A stretch of DNA of 64,000 nucleotides from Micromonospora siamensis (GTDB lineage Bacteria > Actinomycetota > Actinomycetes > Mycobacteriales > Micromonosporaceae), in assembly GCF_900090305.1 (NCBI RefSeq), contig NZ_LT607751.1, positions 1,364,001-1,428,000 of the forward strand, written 5' to 3'. Positions 1-7,618 of this stretch are shown in pieces. The stretch's first letter is position 1. The number at the start of each line of letters is the position of its first letter. Both the position numbers and the translations under genes were made by a program. The notes under the pieces are model-generated. The model was not told where the DNA came from and made no database searches. It was given only the letters and a program-made list of their open reading frames with translations.

Positions 1-916
1 TGAAGGGGATGAGGGCCGCGGGGGCGCGGGCGGCGATCTCCAGGAAGACCAGCTCGCCGTCGGGGAGCCGGAACACCTCGTGGTGGAACACGCCCCGGGC
101 GGGCTTGTCGGGCAGCGCGTCGAGGACCCGACGGTTGAACGCGAGCAGCGGCTCGTGCGCCGGGTCCTCCTCGGGGAGGGTGAAGCTGCAGCTCAGCTTG
201 CCGGCGATGTAGTCGTAGCAGGGGTAGAGGTTCTCGTTGACGCCGACGTGCAGGATGCGTCCGTCCTCGACCAGGGTGTCCAGGTGGTAGAGGGTGCCGG
301 TGACGAACTCGTCGATCTCCCAGCCGCCGCGGGCGTCGTCCCGGAGCCGGTCGGCGGCCCATTCGGCGAGGTCGGCCCGGGTGTCGATCCGTCGGGTGCC
401 GACGCTGCCGGACTCGTTGGTGGGCTTGGCGAAGGCGGGCAGCCCCACCCGGTCGACGATCCCGTCGAGGTACGCCTCCGGGTCGGTCCGGCAGGCCTCG
501 GCGTCCCAGGCGACGTGCCGCGGCAGGCGTACGCCGGCGTCGCGGAGCGCGGCCTTCATGGCGAGCTTGTCGACGAAGGGCTGGACGTTGTGCGGCAGGT
601 CGCCGGGTATGCCGAGGTCGGCCCGGACCTGCGCGACGGTGCCGAGCGAGTACTCGTCGTGGCAGAGCAGGCGGACGTCGTCGCGCTCGGCGGGGTCGAG
701 TCCGGCGCGGATGGCGGTGACCGCCTCGGTCAGCCCGGCGACGTCGAACCGCTCGGGCACGACGATGTGGGCGAAGACGTCCTGCCGGTTGCGGCGGCGC
801 AGCCGGTCGAGGTTGGCCGGGCTGGTGACCAGCGCGAGGCGACGGTCCGGGCGGGCCAGCAGCGCCGGATCGATGCGGAAGGACGCCACGTCCTGGACGA
901 CGATGTCTGTTCGCAC
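1..916 (-). CDS. ATP-grasp domain enzyme, 3' end cut by window edge
   Basis: The visible 305 codons begin at a GTG at 916 preceded by GAGGGG; the reading frame runs off the left edge. It looks like an ATP-grasp carboxylate-amine ligase. ATP-grasp features seen are a DKLAMK segment (K117, K121), a phosphate-binding lysine region FAKPTNESGSVG (K164), an EIDEFVTG segment (E200-E203) and a metal-binding end with E280 (FHHEVF), E293 and R297 (LEIAAR). The first 110 residues form the usual N-terminal nucleotide-like subdomain. Substrate cannot be told from sequence. It is divergent from the small secreted peptide gene at 1187 and shares its upstream region, so a peptide-modifying role is possible but only inferred. 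Confidence 0.85.
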   Translation of the reverse strand, partial: MRTDIVVQDVASFRIDPALLARPDRRLALVTSPANLDRLRRRNRQDVFAHIVVPERFDVAGLTEAVTAIRAGLDPAERDDVRLLCHDEYSLGTVAQVRADLGIPGDLPHNVQPFVDKLAMKAALRDAGVRLPRHVAWDAEACRTDPEAYLDGIVDRVGLPAFAKPTNESGSVGTRRIDTRADLAEWAADRLRDDARGGWEIDEFVTGTLYHLDTLVEDGRILHVGVNENLYPCYDYIAGKLSCSFTLPEEDPAHEPLLAFNRRVLDALPDKPARGVFHHEVFRLPDGELVFLEIAARAPAALIPF

Positions 917-1024
917 GGGAACCCCTCATCCGTGACGATCGCGTGCCGGAGACACGCGAGTGCCGGTGACCGCATCGATCGGCGGTCGTCTCTTCGGGTA
1001 GGACGCTAGGCCCGTCGGCTCGTC

Positions 1025-1041
1025 TTGTCAACGTTTGGCAA
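1025..1041. promoter_or_regulatory. Double TTGNCAA palindrome, candidate operator
   Basis: Two self-complementary heptamers, TTGTCAA and TTGGCAA, are separated by CGT, and the 17 bp together form an imperfect dyad. They lie between the divergent ATP-grasp and peptide genes in a relatively AT-rich patch. Further copies occur at 1116-1122 and 1436-1442, flanking the peptide gene. TTGGCA at 1035 could also serve as a -35. The regulator encoded at 1516 is the natural candidate for binding, by inference. Confidence 0.45.
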
Positions 1042-1115
1042 ATCGATCGGCAACCCGAGTCAAGATTTATTCCGTTCTGGGTTGCCGACCACGGAGGGCG
1101 GCCTTACGGTGGCGC

Positions 1116-1122
1116 TTGGCAA
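1116..1122. promoter_or_regulatory. TTGGCAA palindromic heptamer, third copy
   Basis: Same self-complementary heptamer as at 1035-1041, 65 nt upstream of the peptide start. It is followed at once by CCTTGG, which extends the dyad-like character. Possible operator or mRNA leader element. Confidence 0.3.
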
Positions 1123-1186
1123 CCTTGGTCGAGCCGGCGTCCCGCGCCGGTCCGCTGTCCCGCCGACCTACATTGCGAGGAATCCC

Positions 1187-1354
1187 ATGGCATCGAAACT
1201 GTCGCTCGGCGTCCTGCTCAGCCTGCTTCTGCTGCTGGGTCTCGCCGGCCCCGCCGCGAGCTCGGCGACGGCGCCGCCGCCGGCCCCTTCCGCCGGCGCG
1301 GTGCAGCCCGAGGCGGGCGGCGACGCGATCAACAACGACATCGACTGGCCTTGA
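1187..1354 (+). CDS. Small secreted peptide precursor (55 aa), possible signalling peptide
   Basis: ATG at 1187 follows GCGAGGAA as a ribosome site; longer in-frame starts lie in the AT-rich upstream region and give no plausible protein. The product has a short charged start, a Leu-rich hydrophobic core (about residues 6-20), an AGPAASSATA stretch that fits signal peptidase cleavage, an Ala/Pro-rich linker and an acidic C-terminus ending NNDIDWP. No domain is recognised. It sits just upstream of an XRE-TPR regulator on the same strand, which is the arrangement of RRNPP-type quorum sensing (a pre-propeptide next to its receptor), and opposite an ATP-grasp enzyme. Signalling, or being a substrate of the enzyme, are both inference. 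Confidence 0.6.
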   Translation: MASKLSLGVLLSLLLLLGLAGPAASSATAPPPAPSAGAVQPEAGGDAINNDIDWP

Positions 1355-1361
1355 TCGACTC

Positions 1362-1408
1362 CGGGGTCGGCCGTGCCCGCGCGGTGCGGTATGGTGCGGC
1401 CGACCCCG
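1362..1408 (+). terminator. Hairpin after the peptide gene
   Basis: An 11-bp perfect stem (CGGGGTCGGCC at 1362-1372 with its complement at 1398-1408) encloses a 25-nt loop 7 nt after the peptide stop. No T-run follows, as is usual in such genomes. It would separate the peptide transcript from the regulator, which has its own promoter-like TTGACA. Confidence 0.4.
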
Positions 1409-1435
1409 CGAGCGAGCCGTCCTGACTGGTGACCT

Positions 1436-1442
1436 TTGACAA
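1436..1442. promoter_or_regulatory. TTGACAA palindrome overlapping a -35 box
   Basis: Fourth TTGNCAA heptamer, inside CCTTTGACAAGG. TTGACA at 1436-1441 is a consensus -35; AACACT at 1460-1465 lies 18 nt downstream as a weak -10. The position suggests that whatever binds TTGNCAA would block transcription of the XRE-TPR gene at 1516, perhaps by autoregulation. Confidence 0.4.
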
Positions 1443-1515
1443 GGTCTTACCAAGTAGGCAACACTTCTTGCGAGCATGCGGCGGGGGGAGACGCCGGGCA
1501 GAAGCAGGTGACAGG

Positions 1516-2721
1516 GTGAGCGAGCCACTAGAGCAACCGGAGTTCGGCCAACGGCTGCGGGCGTTGCGCCGGGAACGTGGCCTGTCCCAGGCCGACGTGG
1601 TCGGTCCGGGAATGTCGGCGGCCTACCTCTCCCGCCTGGAGTCCGGCGCCCGGCCCCCGACCGCCCGGGCCGTCCAGTACCTCGCGGAGAAGCTGGAGCT
1701 TCCGCTGTCCGCGTTCAGCGCCGAGCAGCCCGACGACCTGAGCACGGTGCTGGCGACCATCACCTCCAGCGAGGACGGCGACACCGTCGAGCCGATCATG
1801 TCGGCCGTACGCGCCGACGGCCAGGCCGCCGCCGCCACCCGCTGGCAGGCCCTCTGGATCCTCGCCCGCCTCCAGATCAAGCAGGGCCGGCACGGCGAGG
1901 CACTCAAGACCCTGGACGCCCTGGCCGAGCTCAGCACCGAGGTGGCCTCACCCGAGCTGGAGATCCGGGCACGCAACCAGCTGGCCCGCTGCCAACGCTC
2001 CCTCGGCAACGTCGCCGCCGCCCGCGCCAGCGCGCTCCAGGCGCACGCCCTGGTCACCGCGCACGAGGTCCCCGCGTCCGACGTGGCCCGTACGCTGATG
2101 ACGCTGGTGTCGATCGAGGCCGAGGCCGGCCACTCGGCCGAGGCGCACGTGCACATCGCCATGCTCGACGCGATCATCCCGGACCTGCCCGTCGTCCTGC
2201 GGGTGGAGGCGCTGTGGACCACCGCCACGGTGCTCACCCGGGAGGGCGACCACAAGGGTTCCGCCGAGCTGCTGGAACGGGCCCTGGACGAACTCGACAG
2301 CCGGGACGACCTCACCCTGTGGCTGCGGTTGCGCCTGGCGGCGGCCTCCCTCTACCTCCAGATGCGCCAGCCCGACACGGGAGAGGCGCAGCGCCGGCTG
2401 GTCCAGGCGGAGAGCGCGCTGGACCTCGTCGGCACCCCCCGCCTCGCCGAGGAATTCGCCTTCCTGCACGCCCTGCTCGCCTTCCACCAGGGCCTTCTCG
2501 ACCTGGCCGGGGAGCGCAGCGAGGAGCTGGCCGGCCGCACCCGCTACCTGTCCTTCCGGGACCGGATCCGACTCGACCTGCTGCGCAACCAGGTGCGGCT
2601 GATCCGGGGCGACCGGGCGGCGGCGATCGCCGAGCTGCGCGGTCTGGCCGTCCAGGCCCAGGAGGCCGGCTACAGCGACCTGGCCGCCGACATCTGGCGT
2701 ACGCTCGCCGACCTGCTCTGA
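1516..2721 (+). CDS. XRE-family HTH regulator with C-terminal TPR domain (401 aa)
   Basis: GTG at 1516 has AGGTGA upstream; the in-frame extension to 1429 would cross the promoter. Residues about 9-66 form a Cro/CI-type HTH (FGQRLRALRRERGLSQ, then AAYLSRLESG with RPPT). The remaining 330 residues are Ala/Leu-rich helical pairs typical of tetratricopeptide repeats. This HTH-plus-TPR build is shared with RRNPP receptors (Rgg, PlcR, PrgX, AimR) that bind short peptides, and with a large group of actinobacterial regulators of unknown ligand. The small exported peptide encoded 160 nt upstream is the obvious candidate ligand. No membrane segment; cytoplasmic. Confidence 0.85.
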   Translation: MSEPLEQPEFGQRLRALRRERGLSQADVVGPGMSAAYLSRLESGARPPTARAVQYLAEKLELPLSAFSAEQPDDLSTVLATITSSEDGDTVEPIMSAVRADGQAAAATRWQALWILARLQIKQGRHGEALKTLDALAELSTEVASPELEIRARNQLARCQRSLGNVAAARASALQAHALVTAHEVPASDVARTLMTLVSIEAEAGHSAEAHVHIAMLDAIIPDLPVVLRVEALWTTATVLTREGDHKGSAELLERALDELDSRDDLTLWLRLRLAAASLYLQMRQPDTGEAQRRLVQAESALDLVGTPRLAEEFAFLHALLAFHQGLLDLAGERSEELAGRTRYLSFRDRIRLDLLRNQVRLIRGDRAAAIAELRGLAVQAQEAGYSDLAADIWRTLADLL

Positions 2722-2847
2722 TCCCCCAGCCGGCGGCCCGCGGCGGCCCCGACCGGCGCGGCACCCGACCGGACCGGGCACCGGATGTCGGGTCCGGCGG
2801 CGGCGCCGCCGCCTAGCGTCGACGGCGACGAAGGAAAGGGGGAGCGG

Positions 2848-3714
2848 GTGCTGGAGCGGCTCAACGAGGCGATGGCCCACCTCGAACGCCACCTCGACCA
2901 GCGGGTCGACGTGGCCGACCTGGCCCGGATCGCCACGACGTCGGAGTACCACTTCCGGCGGATGTTCTCGGCGCTGGCCGGCATCCCGCTGTCGGAGTAC
3001 GTCCGGCGTCGCCGGCTCACCGTCGCCGCCGCCGAGGTACTGGCCGGGGAGGCCACGCTGCTCGACATCGCGGTGCGGTACGGCTACGGCTCGGCGGAGG
3101 CGTTCGGCCGGGCGTTCCGCTCGGTGCACGGCGTCGGCCCCGGCGAGGCCCGGCGCACCGGCGCCACCCTGCGCTCGCAACCCCGGATGTCCTTCCGACT
3201 CGTCGTCGAAGGGAGCACCACCATGCGATACCGCGTCACCGACAAGCCCGACTTCCACCTGGTCGGCCGCAAGGCCCGGGTGCCGCTCGTGCACGAGGGG
3301 ATGAACCCCGCCATCGTGGCGTTCGTCCGGAGCATCGACCGGGAGACGGTACGCCGGATCGAGGCGCTCTCCGACCAGGAACCGGCCGGGATCGTCAACG
3401 TCAGCGACGCCCTCGACGAGTCCCGCGCCGAGGGCACCGAGCTGGACTACTGGCACGGCGTGGTCACCTCGGCCGAGCCGCCGGCCGACCTGGACGCGAT
3501 GCCGGTGGCGGCCGGCGCCTGGGCGGTCTTCGAGAGCTCGGGGGAGTTCCCGCAGGCCCTGCAACACCTCTGGCGGGACGTCTTCACCGAGTGGTTCCCG
3601 GCGAACCCTTACCGCAGCCGGCCGGGGCCGGAGCTGCTGCGGGCCCGGGTGTCGCCGGACGGCAGCCGGGCGGACGCGGAGCTGTGGATCCCGGTGGAGC
3701 GCGTGGCCGCCTGA
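2848..3714 (+). CDS. AraC-family regulator with GyrI-like effector domain (288 aa)
   Basis: GTG at 2848 is preceded by a strong AAGGAAAGGGGGAG. Residues 1-105 are an AraC/XylS DNA-binding domain with two HTH units (VADLARIATTSEYHFRRMF; LDIAVRYGYGSAEAFGRAF). Residues from about 125 form a GyrI/Rob-type effector-binding domain (MRYRVTDKP onward, ending AELWIPVERV). The N-terminal placement of the HTH followed by GyrI-like domain is the Rob/BmrR-effector type layout, often linked to multidrug or stress responses; ligand unknown. It starts 126 nt after the XRE-TPR gene and may be cotranscribed. Confidence 0.85.
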   Translation: MLERLNEAMAHLERHLDQRVDVADLARIATTSEYHFRRMFSALAGIPLSEYVRRRRLTVAAAEVLAGEATLLDIAVRYGYGSAEAFGRAFRSVHGVGPGEARRTGATLRSQPRMSFRLVVEGSTTMRYRVTDKPDFHLVGRKARVPLVHEGMNPAIVAFVRSIDRETVRRIEALSDQEPAGIVNVSDALDESRAEGTELDYWHGVVTSAEPPADLDAMPVAAGAWAVFESSGEFPQALQHLWRDVFTEWFPANPYRSRPGPELLRARVSPDGSRADAELWIPVERVAA

Positions 3715-3806
3715 GCGACCGTCGGCCGCGCCGGCAGTGGCCGGCACGGCCGCCGGTCGTAGCACGGTGACGGGGCCGAGCCCTGCGGGCAGTCGAAGAT
3801 CATCTG

Positions 3807-3812
3807 TAGCAT
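3807..3812 (+). promoter_or_regulatory. -10 box TAGCAT for leaderless mrr-like gene
   Basis: TAGCAT lies 6 nt before the GTG at 3819, with no ribosome-binding site, so transcription would begin at or next to the start codon. Confidence 0.45.
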
Positions 3813-3818
3813 CCCGCC

Positions 3819-5513
3819 GTGAGTAATGCGATGTCGCCGACGGGGACCGACCAGGCGACGACAAAGGATCCGAGACCGAACTGGCCGTACGTCATTGCGA
3901 TGGCCCTGCTGATCCTCCCGTGCTGCCTGGTGAACAATGAGACCGTCTATTCGGGCTCCGGGGGAGAGAACATCCTTCGGCTGATCGGCTTCCTCGTGCT
4001 GGCGCTGATCGTCGGGCTCACGATCGTCGGCAAGTGGGGCGGCCCGCACGACCACGCCCGCGAGGAAGAGGCGGCAGCGCCCTCACCGGTGGCGACCGCA
4101 CTCGCCGCCGCACTCAGGGAGCTTGAGACGGAGACGGAGACGCCGGCCGCGCGGCCCGGTTCGGACGAGACCGATCCCGGGGATTCCTCGACCGGTCCGG
4201 CCTCGGGCGGGCAGGACGACCGAACCGGCGATCGGCCGACGCCTCCGGCGGTCACCGCGGACTTTCTGCGGACCGATCCCCGTACCGCCTGGGCCTACCG
4301 GCGGTACCTCGGGCAGCGGTCCCCGGCTGGCATACCGGAGGCCACCGGGCGGCGGCTGCTGGCCGCGGTGGAGCATGGCGACCACGTCGAGTTGTTCCTC
4401 GACGCCACCGCGCGGGAGAGCGCCAACCTGTTGGACGCCGTCGACTGGTCCCGGCGCGGCGCCGATCAGTTCGTGGCCGCCCGCACCCTGCGGGGCTGGA
4501 TCCTCGTCGAGCGGGACGACGGTGTGCCGATCGTGCTGCCTGGCCCGGCCTGGTCGGGTCTCCGTGCCGGCACCAGCCGGAGCGCCCCGGCTTCGGACGT
4601 CGGCTGGGCCACGGTGCTGTCGACCCCCGACGGCCGGTCGTACGCGCTCAAGGTCTTTCTGGACGATCGGGACGGGGGCGATCTCAAAATCATCGAGCAC
4701 GGCGCCGGCGAGGTGATCCTCCGGTTGCCGGAGGCGCAGGCGGTGCCGCCGATGCCGGATGTGACGGATCTGCCGGCCGACCTGTCCGCACAACCACCGG
4801 CCGTCCTGCCCGCCGACTGGCAGACCGCCGAGGAGATCGCCTGCACACACATGCGTGGCCTGGGCTTCCTCGACGCGGAGACCACCCGGGGTGGCCGGGA
4901 CGGCGGACTGGACGTCCAGTCCGAGCGCGGGGTCGCCCAGGTCAAGATGCTGGCCCAGCCGGTGGGTGCGCCGCCCGTGCAGCAACTCCGGGGCACCCGG
5001 CCGAATGCCGCCTACCACCTCTTCTACTCGACCTCGGGATACACGTCGGCGGCGATCGCGGCCGCCGCTGAGATCGGGGTGGCGCTGTTCCGGATCGCGC
5101 CCACGGGCCAGGTCGGCGCGGTGAACGCGCCGGCGACCAGGCTGGCCCGCCACGGTGCGGCGGTCGACGGCGACCAGCAGGGCGCGGCCCGCCGTCGGTC
5201 GGTGGAGCGGCTGGTGGACGAGTACGCGGCCGAGGTCGTCGCGCGGGTGACCCGGGCGGTGGAGAACACCGATCGGAAGCGAGCCGTCGAGCACGCCCGC
5301 TATCCAGGCCAGGAGGACCGGCTGAACCGCTATCTCTTCCGCGCGCTGGACAACCTCACGGCTGAGCGGAGTTTCCCGTCAGCCCGCTCGGCGCTCGCCC
5401 ACTACCACCACAGCGAACTGCTGGCGCACGTCTGGTTCCAGGAGCTCGGCATCCCGTACCCGGACGGCGGCGGCCGCTCGGAGCCGGAGACGTTGGAGTC
5501 GTACTACGGCTGA
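3819..5513 (+). CDS. Membrane-anchored Mrr-like restriction endonuclease domain protein (564 aa)
   Basis: GTG at 3819 (ATG 3831 is an alternative) lies 6 nt after a -10-like TAGCAT. Two hydrophobic segments (about residues 22-42 and 51-71) anchor the N-terminus; an acidic, low-complexity linker follows. The C-terminal half carries a Mrr_cat-type nuclease fold: TAEEIACTHM helix, GGLDV with D365 and QVK with Q374/K376, which match the D-x(n)-QxK catalytic pattern. Mrr-type enzymes cut modified or foreign DNA or act under stress. No methyltransferase gene is nearby, as expected for a type IV-like enzyme. The membrane anchor is unusual for classical Mrr but is seen in other actinobacterial relatives. 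Defence role is inferred. Confidence 0.8.
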   Translation: MSNAMSPTGTDQATTKDPRPNWPYVIAMALLILPCCLVNNETVYSGSGGENILRLIGFLVLALIVGLTIVGKWGGPHDHAREEEAAAPSPVATALAAALRELETETETPAARPGSDETDPGDSSTGPASGGQDDRTGDRPTPPAVTADFLRTDPRTAWAYRRYLGQRSPAGIPEATGRRLLAAVEHGDHVELFLDATARESANLLDAVDWSRRGADQFVAARTLRGWILVERDDGVPIVLPGPAWSGLRAGTSRSAPASDVGWATVLSTPDGRSYALKVFLDDRDGGDLKIIEHGAGEVILRLPEAQAVPPMPDVTDLPADLSAQPPAVLPADWQTAEEIACTHMRGLGFLDAETTRGGRDGGLDVQSERGVAQVKMLAQPVGAPPVQQLRGTRPNAAYHLFYSTSGYTSAAIAAAAEIGVALFRIAPTGQVGAVNAPATRLARHGAAVDGDQQGAARRRSVERLVDEYAAEVVARVTRAVENTDRKRAVEHARYPGQEDRLNRYLFRALDNLTAERSFPSARSALAHYHHSELLAHVWFQELGIPYPDGGGRSEPETLESYYG

Positions 5514-5556
5514 CGGCGCCCGCCGGCCGGGAAGGGCGGCCGGGCCGGAGGCGTGG

Positions 5557-5582
5557 GTCACCACCAACCTGGGGGTGGTGAC
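5557..5582 (+). terminator. Hairpin after the mrr-like gene
   Basis: GTCACCACC at 5557-5565 pairs perfectly with GGTGGTGAC at 5574-5582 across an 8-nt loop, 43 nt after the stop codon. Plausible rho-independent-like terminator without T-run. Confidence 0.4.
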
Positions 5583-5670
5583 GACGGTCAGGGCCAGCTA
5601 CGACGCCCGCTGAGGCGAAGTTCCGGAACCGGCGGAGTCTGGCGTGACCCGCCGAGATGGGGTAGGAACA

Positions 5671-5697
5671 GGGACGTCCCGTCAGGAGAGCGCTCTC
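5671..5697. promoter_or_regulatory. Two adjacent palindromes, LacI-type operator candidate
   Basis: GGGACGTCCC (5671-5680) and GAGAGCGCTCTC (5686-5697) are perfect palindromes 5 bp apart, 45-71 nt before the start of the secreted beta-helix protein. The second, with its central CG and AGAGCGCTCT core, resembles operators of actinobacterial LacI-family sugar repressors such as CebR (GGGAGCGCTCCC). Carbohydrate-dependent repression of the downstream gene is inferred. Confidence 0.5.
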
Positions 5698-5741
5698 TCA
5701 TTTCCCCTGGCGACCCGCACCCCCACCGAACAGGCAGGCCG

Positions 5742-7520
5742 ATGAGACCACTCGACCCCTCCCGTCGCCGTTTTCTCGCCCTCACCGCCTCGGCCGCGTC
5801 GCTGACCGCCCTCGGGCTGCCGGCCACGTCGGCCGCCGCGGCTCCCGCGACCACCGCCGCCGAGGGTGACCCGGACTTCGGCCCGAACGTCTTCGTGTAC
5901 GACCCGACCACCCCGACCGCCGAGATCCAGGCCACCCTGGACCGGCTCTTCACCGCCCAGTACCGCAACGAGATGGGCAGCGAGCGGTACGCCGTGCTGT
6001 TCAAGCCCGGCCGGTACGAGGTGGACGCGAACCTCGGCTACTACACCACCGTCGCCGGCCTGGGCCGCCACCCCGACGACGTCGACATCCACGGCGCCGT
6101 ACGCGTCATCGGCCAGCCCGACCCGAACGGGCACAACGGCATCTCCGCGCTGACCAACTTCTGGCGCTCGGCGGAGAACCTCGCGGTCACCCCGACCGGC
6201 TGGTCGAACCAGTGGGCGGTCTCCCAGGCGTCCCCGATGCGCCGGGTGCACATCAAGGGCATCCTTTTCCTTGAGCCGGACGCACAGGGTTACTCCAGCG
6301 GCGGCTTCCTCGCCGACTCCAAGGTGGACGGCGTCACCATCAACGGCTCCCAGCAGCAGTGGCTGACCCGGGACAGCGAGCTGGTCGGCGAGTGGACCAA
6401 CGGGGTGTGGAACCAGGTCTTCTCCGGCGTGCTCGGCGCCCCGGCGCAGTCCTACCCGACCCCGCCGTACACCACCCTGCCGACCAGCCCGGTCACCCGC
6501 GAGAAGCCGTACCTCTTCGTCGACGAGGCCGGTCGCTGGCGGGTCGCCGTACCCGGCCTGCGGCACGACACCGCCGGCACCAGCTGGCACCTGACCAGCC
6601 CGTCGCTGCCGCTGAGCGACTTCTACATCGCCCGGCCCACCGACAGCGCCAAGCGGATCAACCAGGAGCTCTCCCGGCCCGGCCGGCACCTGCTGCTCAC
6701 TCCGGGCGTCTACCGGCTGGACCGGGCGCTGCGGGTCAAGCACCCCGACACGATCGTGCTCGGCCTCGGCATGCCCAGCCTCGCCCCCACCACCGGCGAC
6801 GCCGCGCTGCGGATCGCCGAGGTGGACGGCGTCCGGATCGCCGGGGTGCTGGTCGACGCGGGACCGGTCGAGTCCGAGGTGCTGGTCGAGGTCGGTGCGG
6901 CGCACGGCCGCCCGGCGAACCCCGCCAACCCCACCTCGCTGCACGACGTCTTCTTCCGGATCGGCGGCCCGGGGGTCGGCCGGGCCCGGACCAGCCTGGT
7001 GATCAACAGTGACCACACCATCGTCGACAACATCTGGGCCTGGCGCGGCGACCACGGCAAGGGCATCGGCTGGAACAGCAACACCGCCGACACCGGCGTG
7101 GTCGTCAACGGCGACGACGTGACCGCGTACGGGCTCTTCGTCGAGCACTACCAGCGGTACCAGACGATCTGGAACGGCGAGCGCGGCCGGACGATCTTCT
7201 ACCAGAGCGAACTGCCCTACGACCCGCCGAGCCAGGCAGCCTGGAACAGCCCGACCGGGCGGGGCTGGGCCTCGTACAAGGTCGCCGACGGTGTCCGCGA
7301 GCACGAGGCGTGGGGGCTGGGCGTCTACTCGTACTTCAACCAGGGCGTCGACATCCGCTGCGAGCGGGGCATCGAGGTGCCCCGCCGGGCCGGGGTGCGG
7401 CTGCACGACATGGTGACCGTCTTCCTCGACGGCAGCGGCGGCATCGAGCACACCGTCAACGAGGCCGGCACCCCGGTCGTCGGTTCCTACGGCACCAGCC
7501 CGGTGGTCAGCTACCCCTGA
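5742..7520 (+). CDS. Tat-exported parallel beta-helix protein, GH55/pectate-lyase-like (592 aa)
   Basis: ATG at 5742 opens a twin-arginine signal (SRRRFLALTASAASL then Ala-rich cleavage region near residue 35). The mature part has recurring Asp/Asn/Gly-rich turns and short strands of a right-handed beta-helix, with motifs GPNVFVYDPTTPTAEIQ, LFKPGRYEVD and INGSQQQWLTRDSEL that I recall from actinobacterial secreted proteins related to GH55 exo-beta-1,3-glucanases (often annotated adenylyl cyclase or F5/8 type by error). Polysaccharide binding or cleavage outside the cell is likely; no catalytic residues can be assigned by eye. No partner genes adjoin; the palindromic operators upstream suggest sugar control. 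Confidence 0.7.
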   Translation: MRPLDPSRRRFLALTASAASLTALGLPATSAAAAPATTAAEGDPDFGPNVFVYDPTTPTAEIQATLDRLFTAQYRNEMGSERYAVLFKPGRYEVDANLGYYTTVAGLGRHPDDVDIHGAVRVIGQPDPNGHNGISALTNFWRSAENLAVTPTGWSNQWAVSQASPMRRVHIKGILFLEPDAQGYSSGGFLADSKVDGVTINGSQQQWLTRDSELVGEWTNGVWNQVFSGVLGAPAQSYPTPPYTTLPTSPVTREKPYLFVDEAGRWRVAVPGLRHDTAGTSWHLTSPSLPLSDFYIARPTDSAKRINQELSRPGRHLLLTPGVYRLDRALRVKHPDTIVLGLGMPSLAPTTGDAALRIAEVDGVRIAGVLVDAGPVESEVLVEVGAAHGRPANPANPTSLHDVFFRIGGPGVGRARTSLVINSDHTIVDNIWAWRGDHGKGIGWNSNTADTGVVVNGDDVTAYGLFVEHYQRYQTIWNGERGRTIFYQSELPYDPPSQAAWNSPTGRGWASYKVADGVREHEAWGLGVYSYFNQGVDIRCERGIEVPRRAGVRLHDMVTVFLDGSGGIEHTVNEAGTPVVGSYGTSPVVSYP

Positions 7521-7547
7521 CGGGGGTGGGTAGCAGACCCCGGTGAC

Positions 7548-7583
7548 GACGACGGCCGACGGGACCTCCCGCCGGCCGTCGTC
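7548..7583. terminator. Hairpin between converging beta-helix and clpP genes
   Basis: GACGACGGCCG (7548-7558) pairs with CGGCCGTCGTC (7573-7583). It lies between two genes that converge, so it can serve both. Confidence 0.5.
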
Positions 7584-7618
7584 ATCGCCCCGGCCGCCCC
7601 CGTGCCGGCCGTGGTGGG

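Noticed and set aside
80-1009. Long plus-strand open frame opposite the ATP-grasp gene
   Set aside because: Composition shadow: Val/Gly-rich, no domain, and the minus-strand frame has ATP-grasp motifs and a ribosome site.
3819-5513. Restriction-modification system
   Set aside because: No methyltransferase or specificity subunit nearby; treated as a stand-alone Mrr-like protein.
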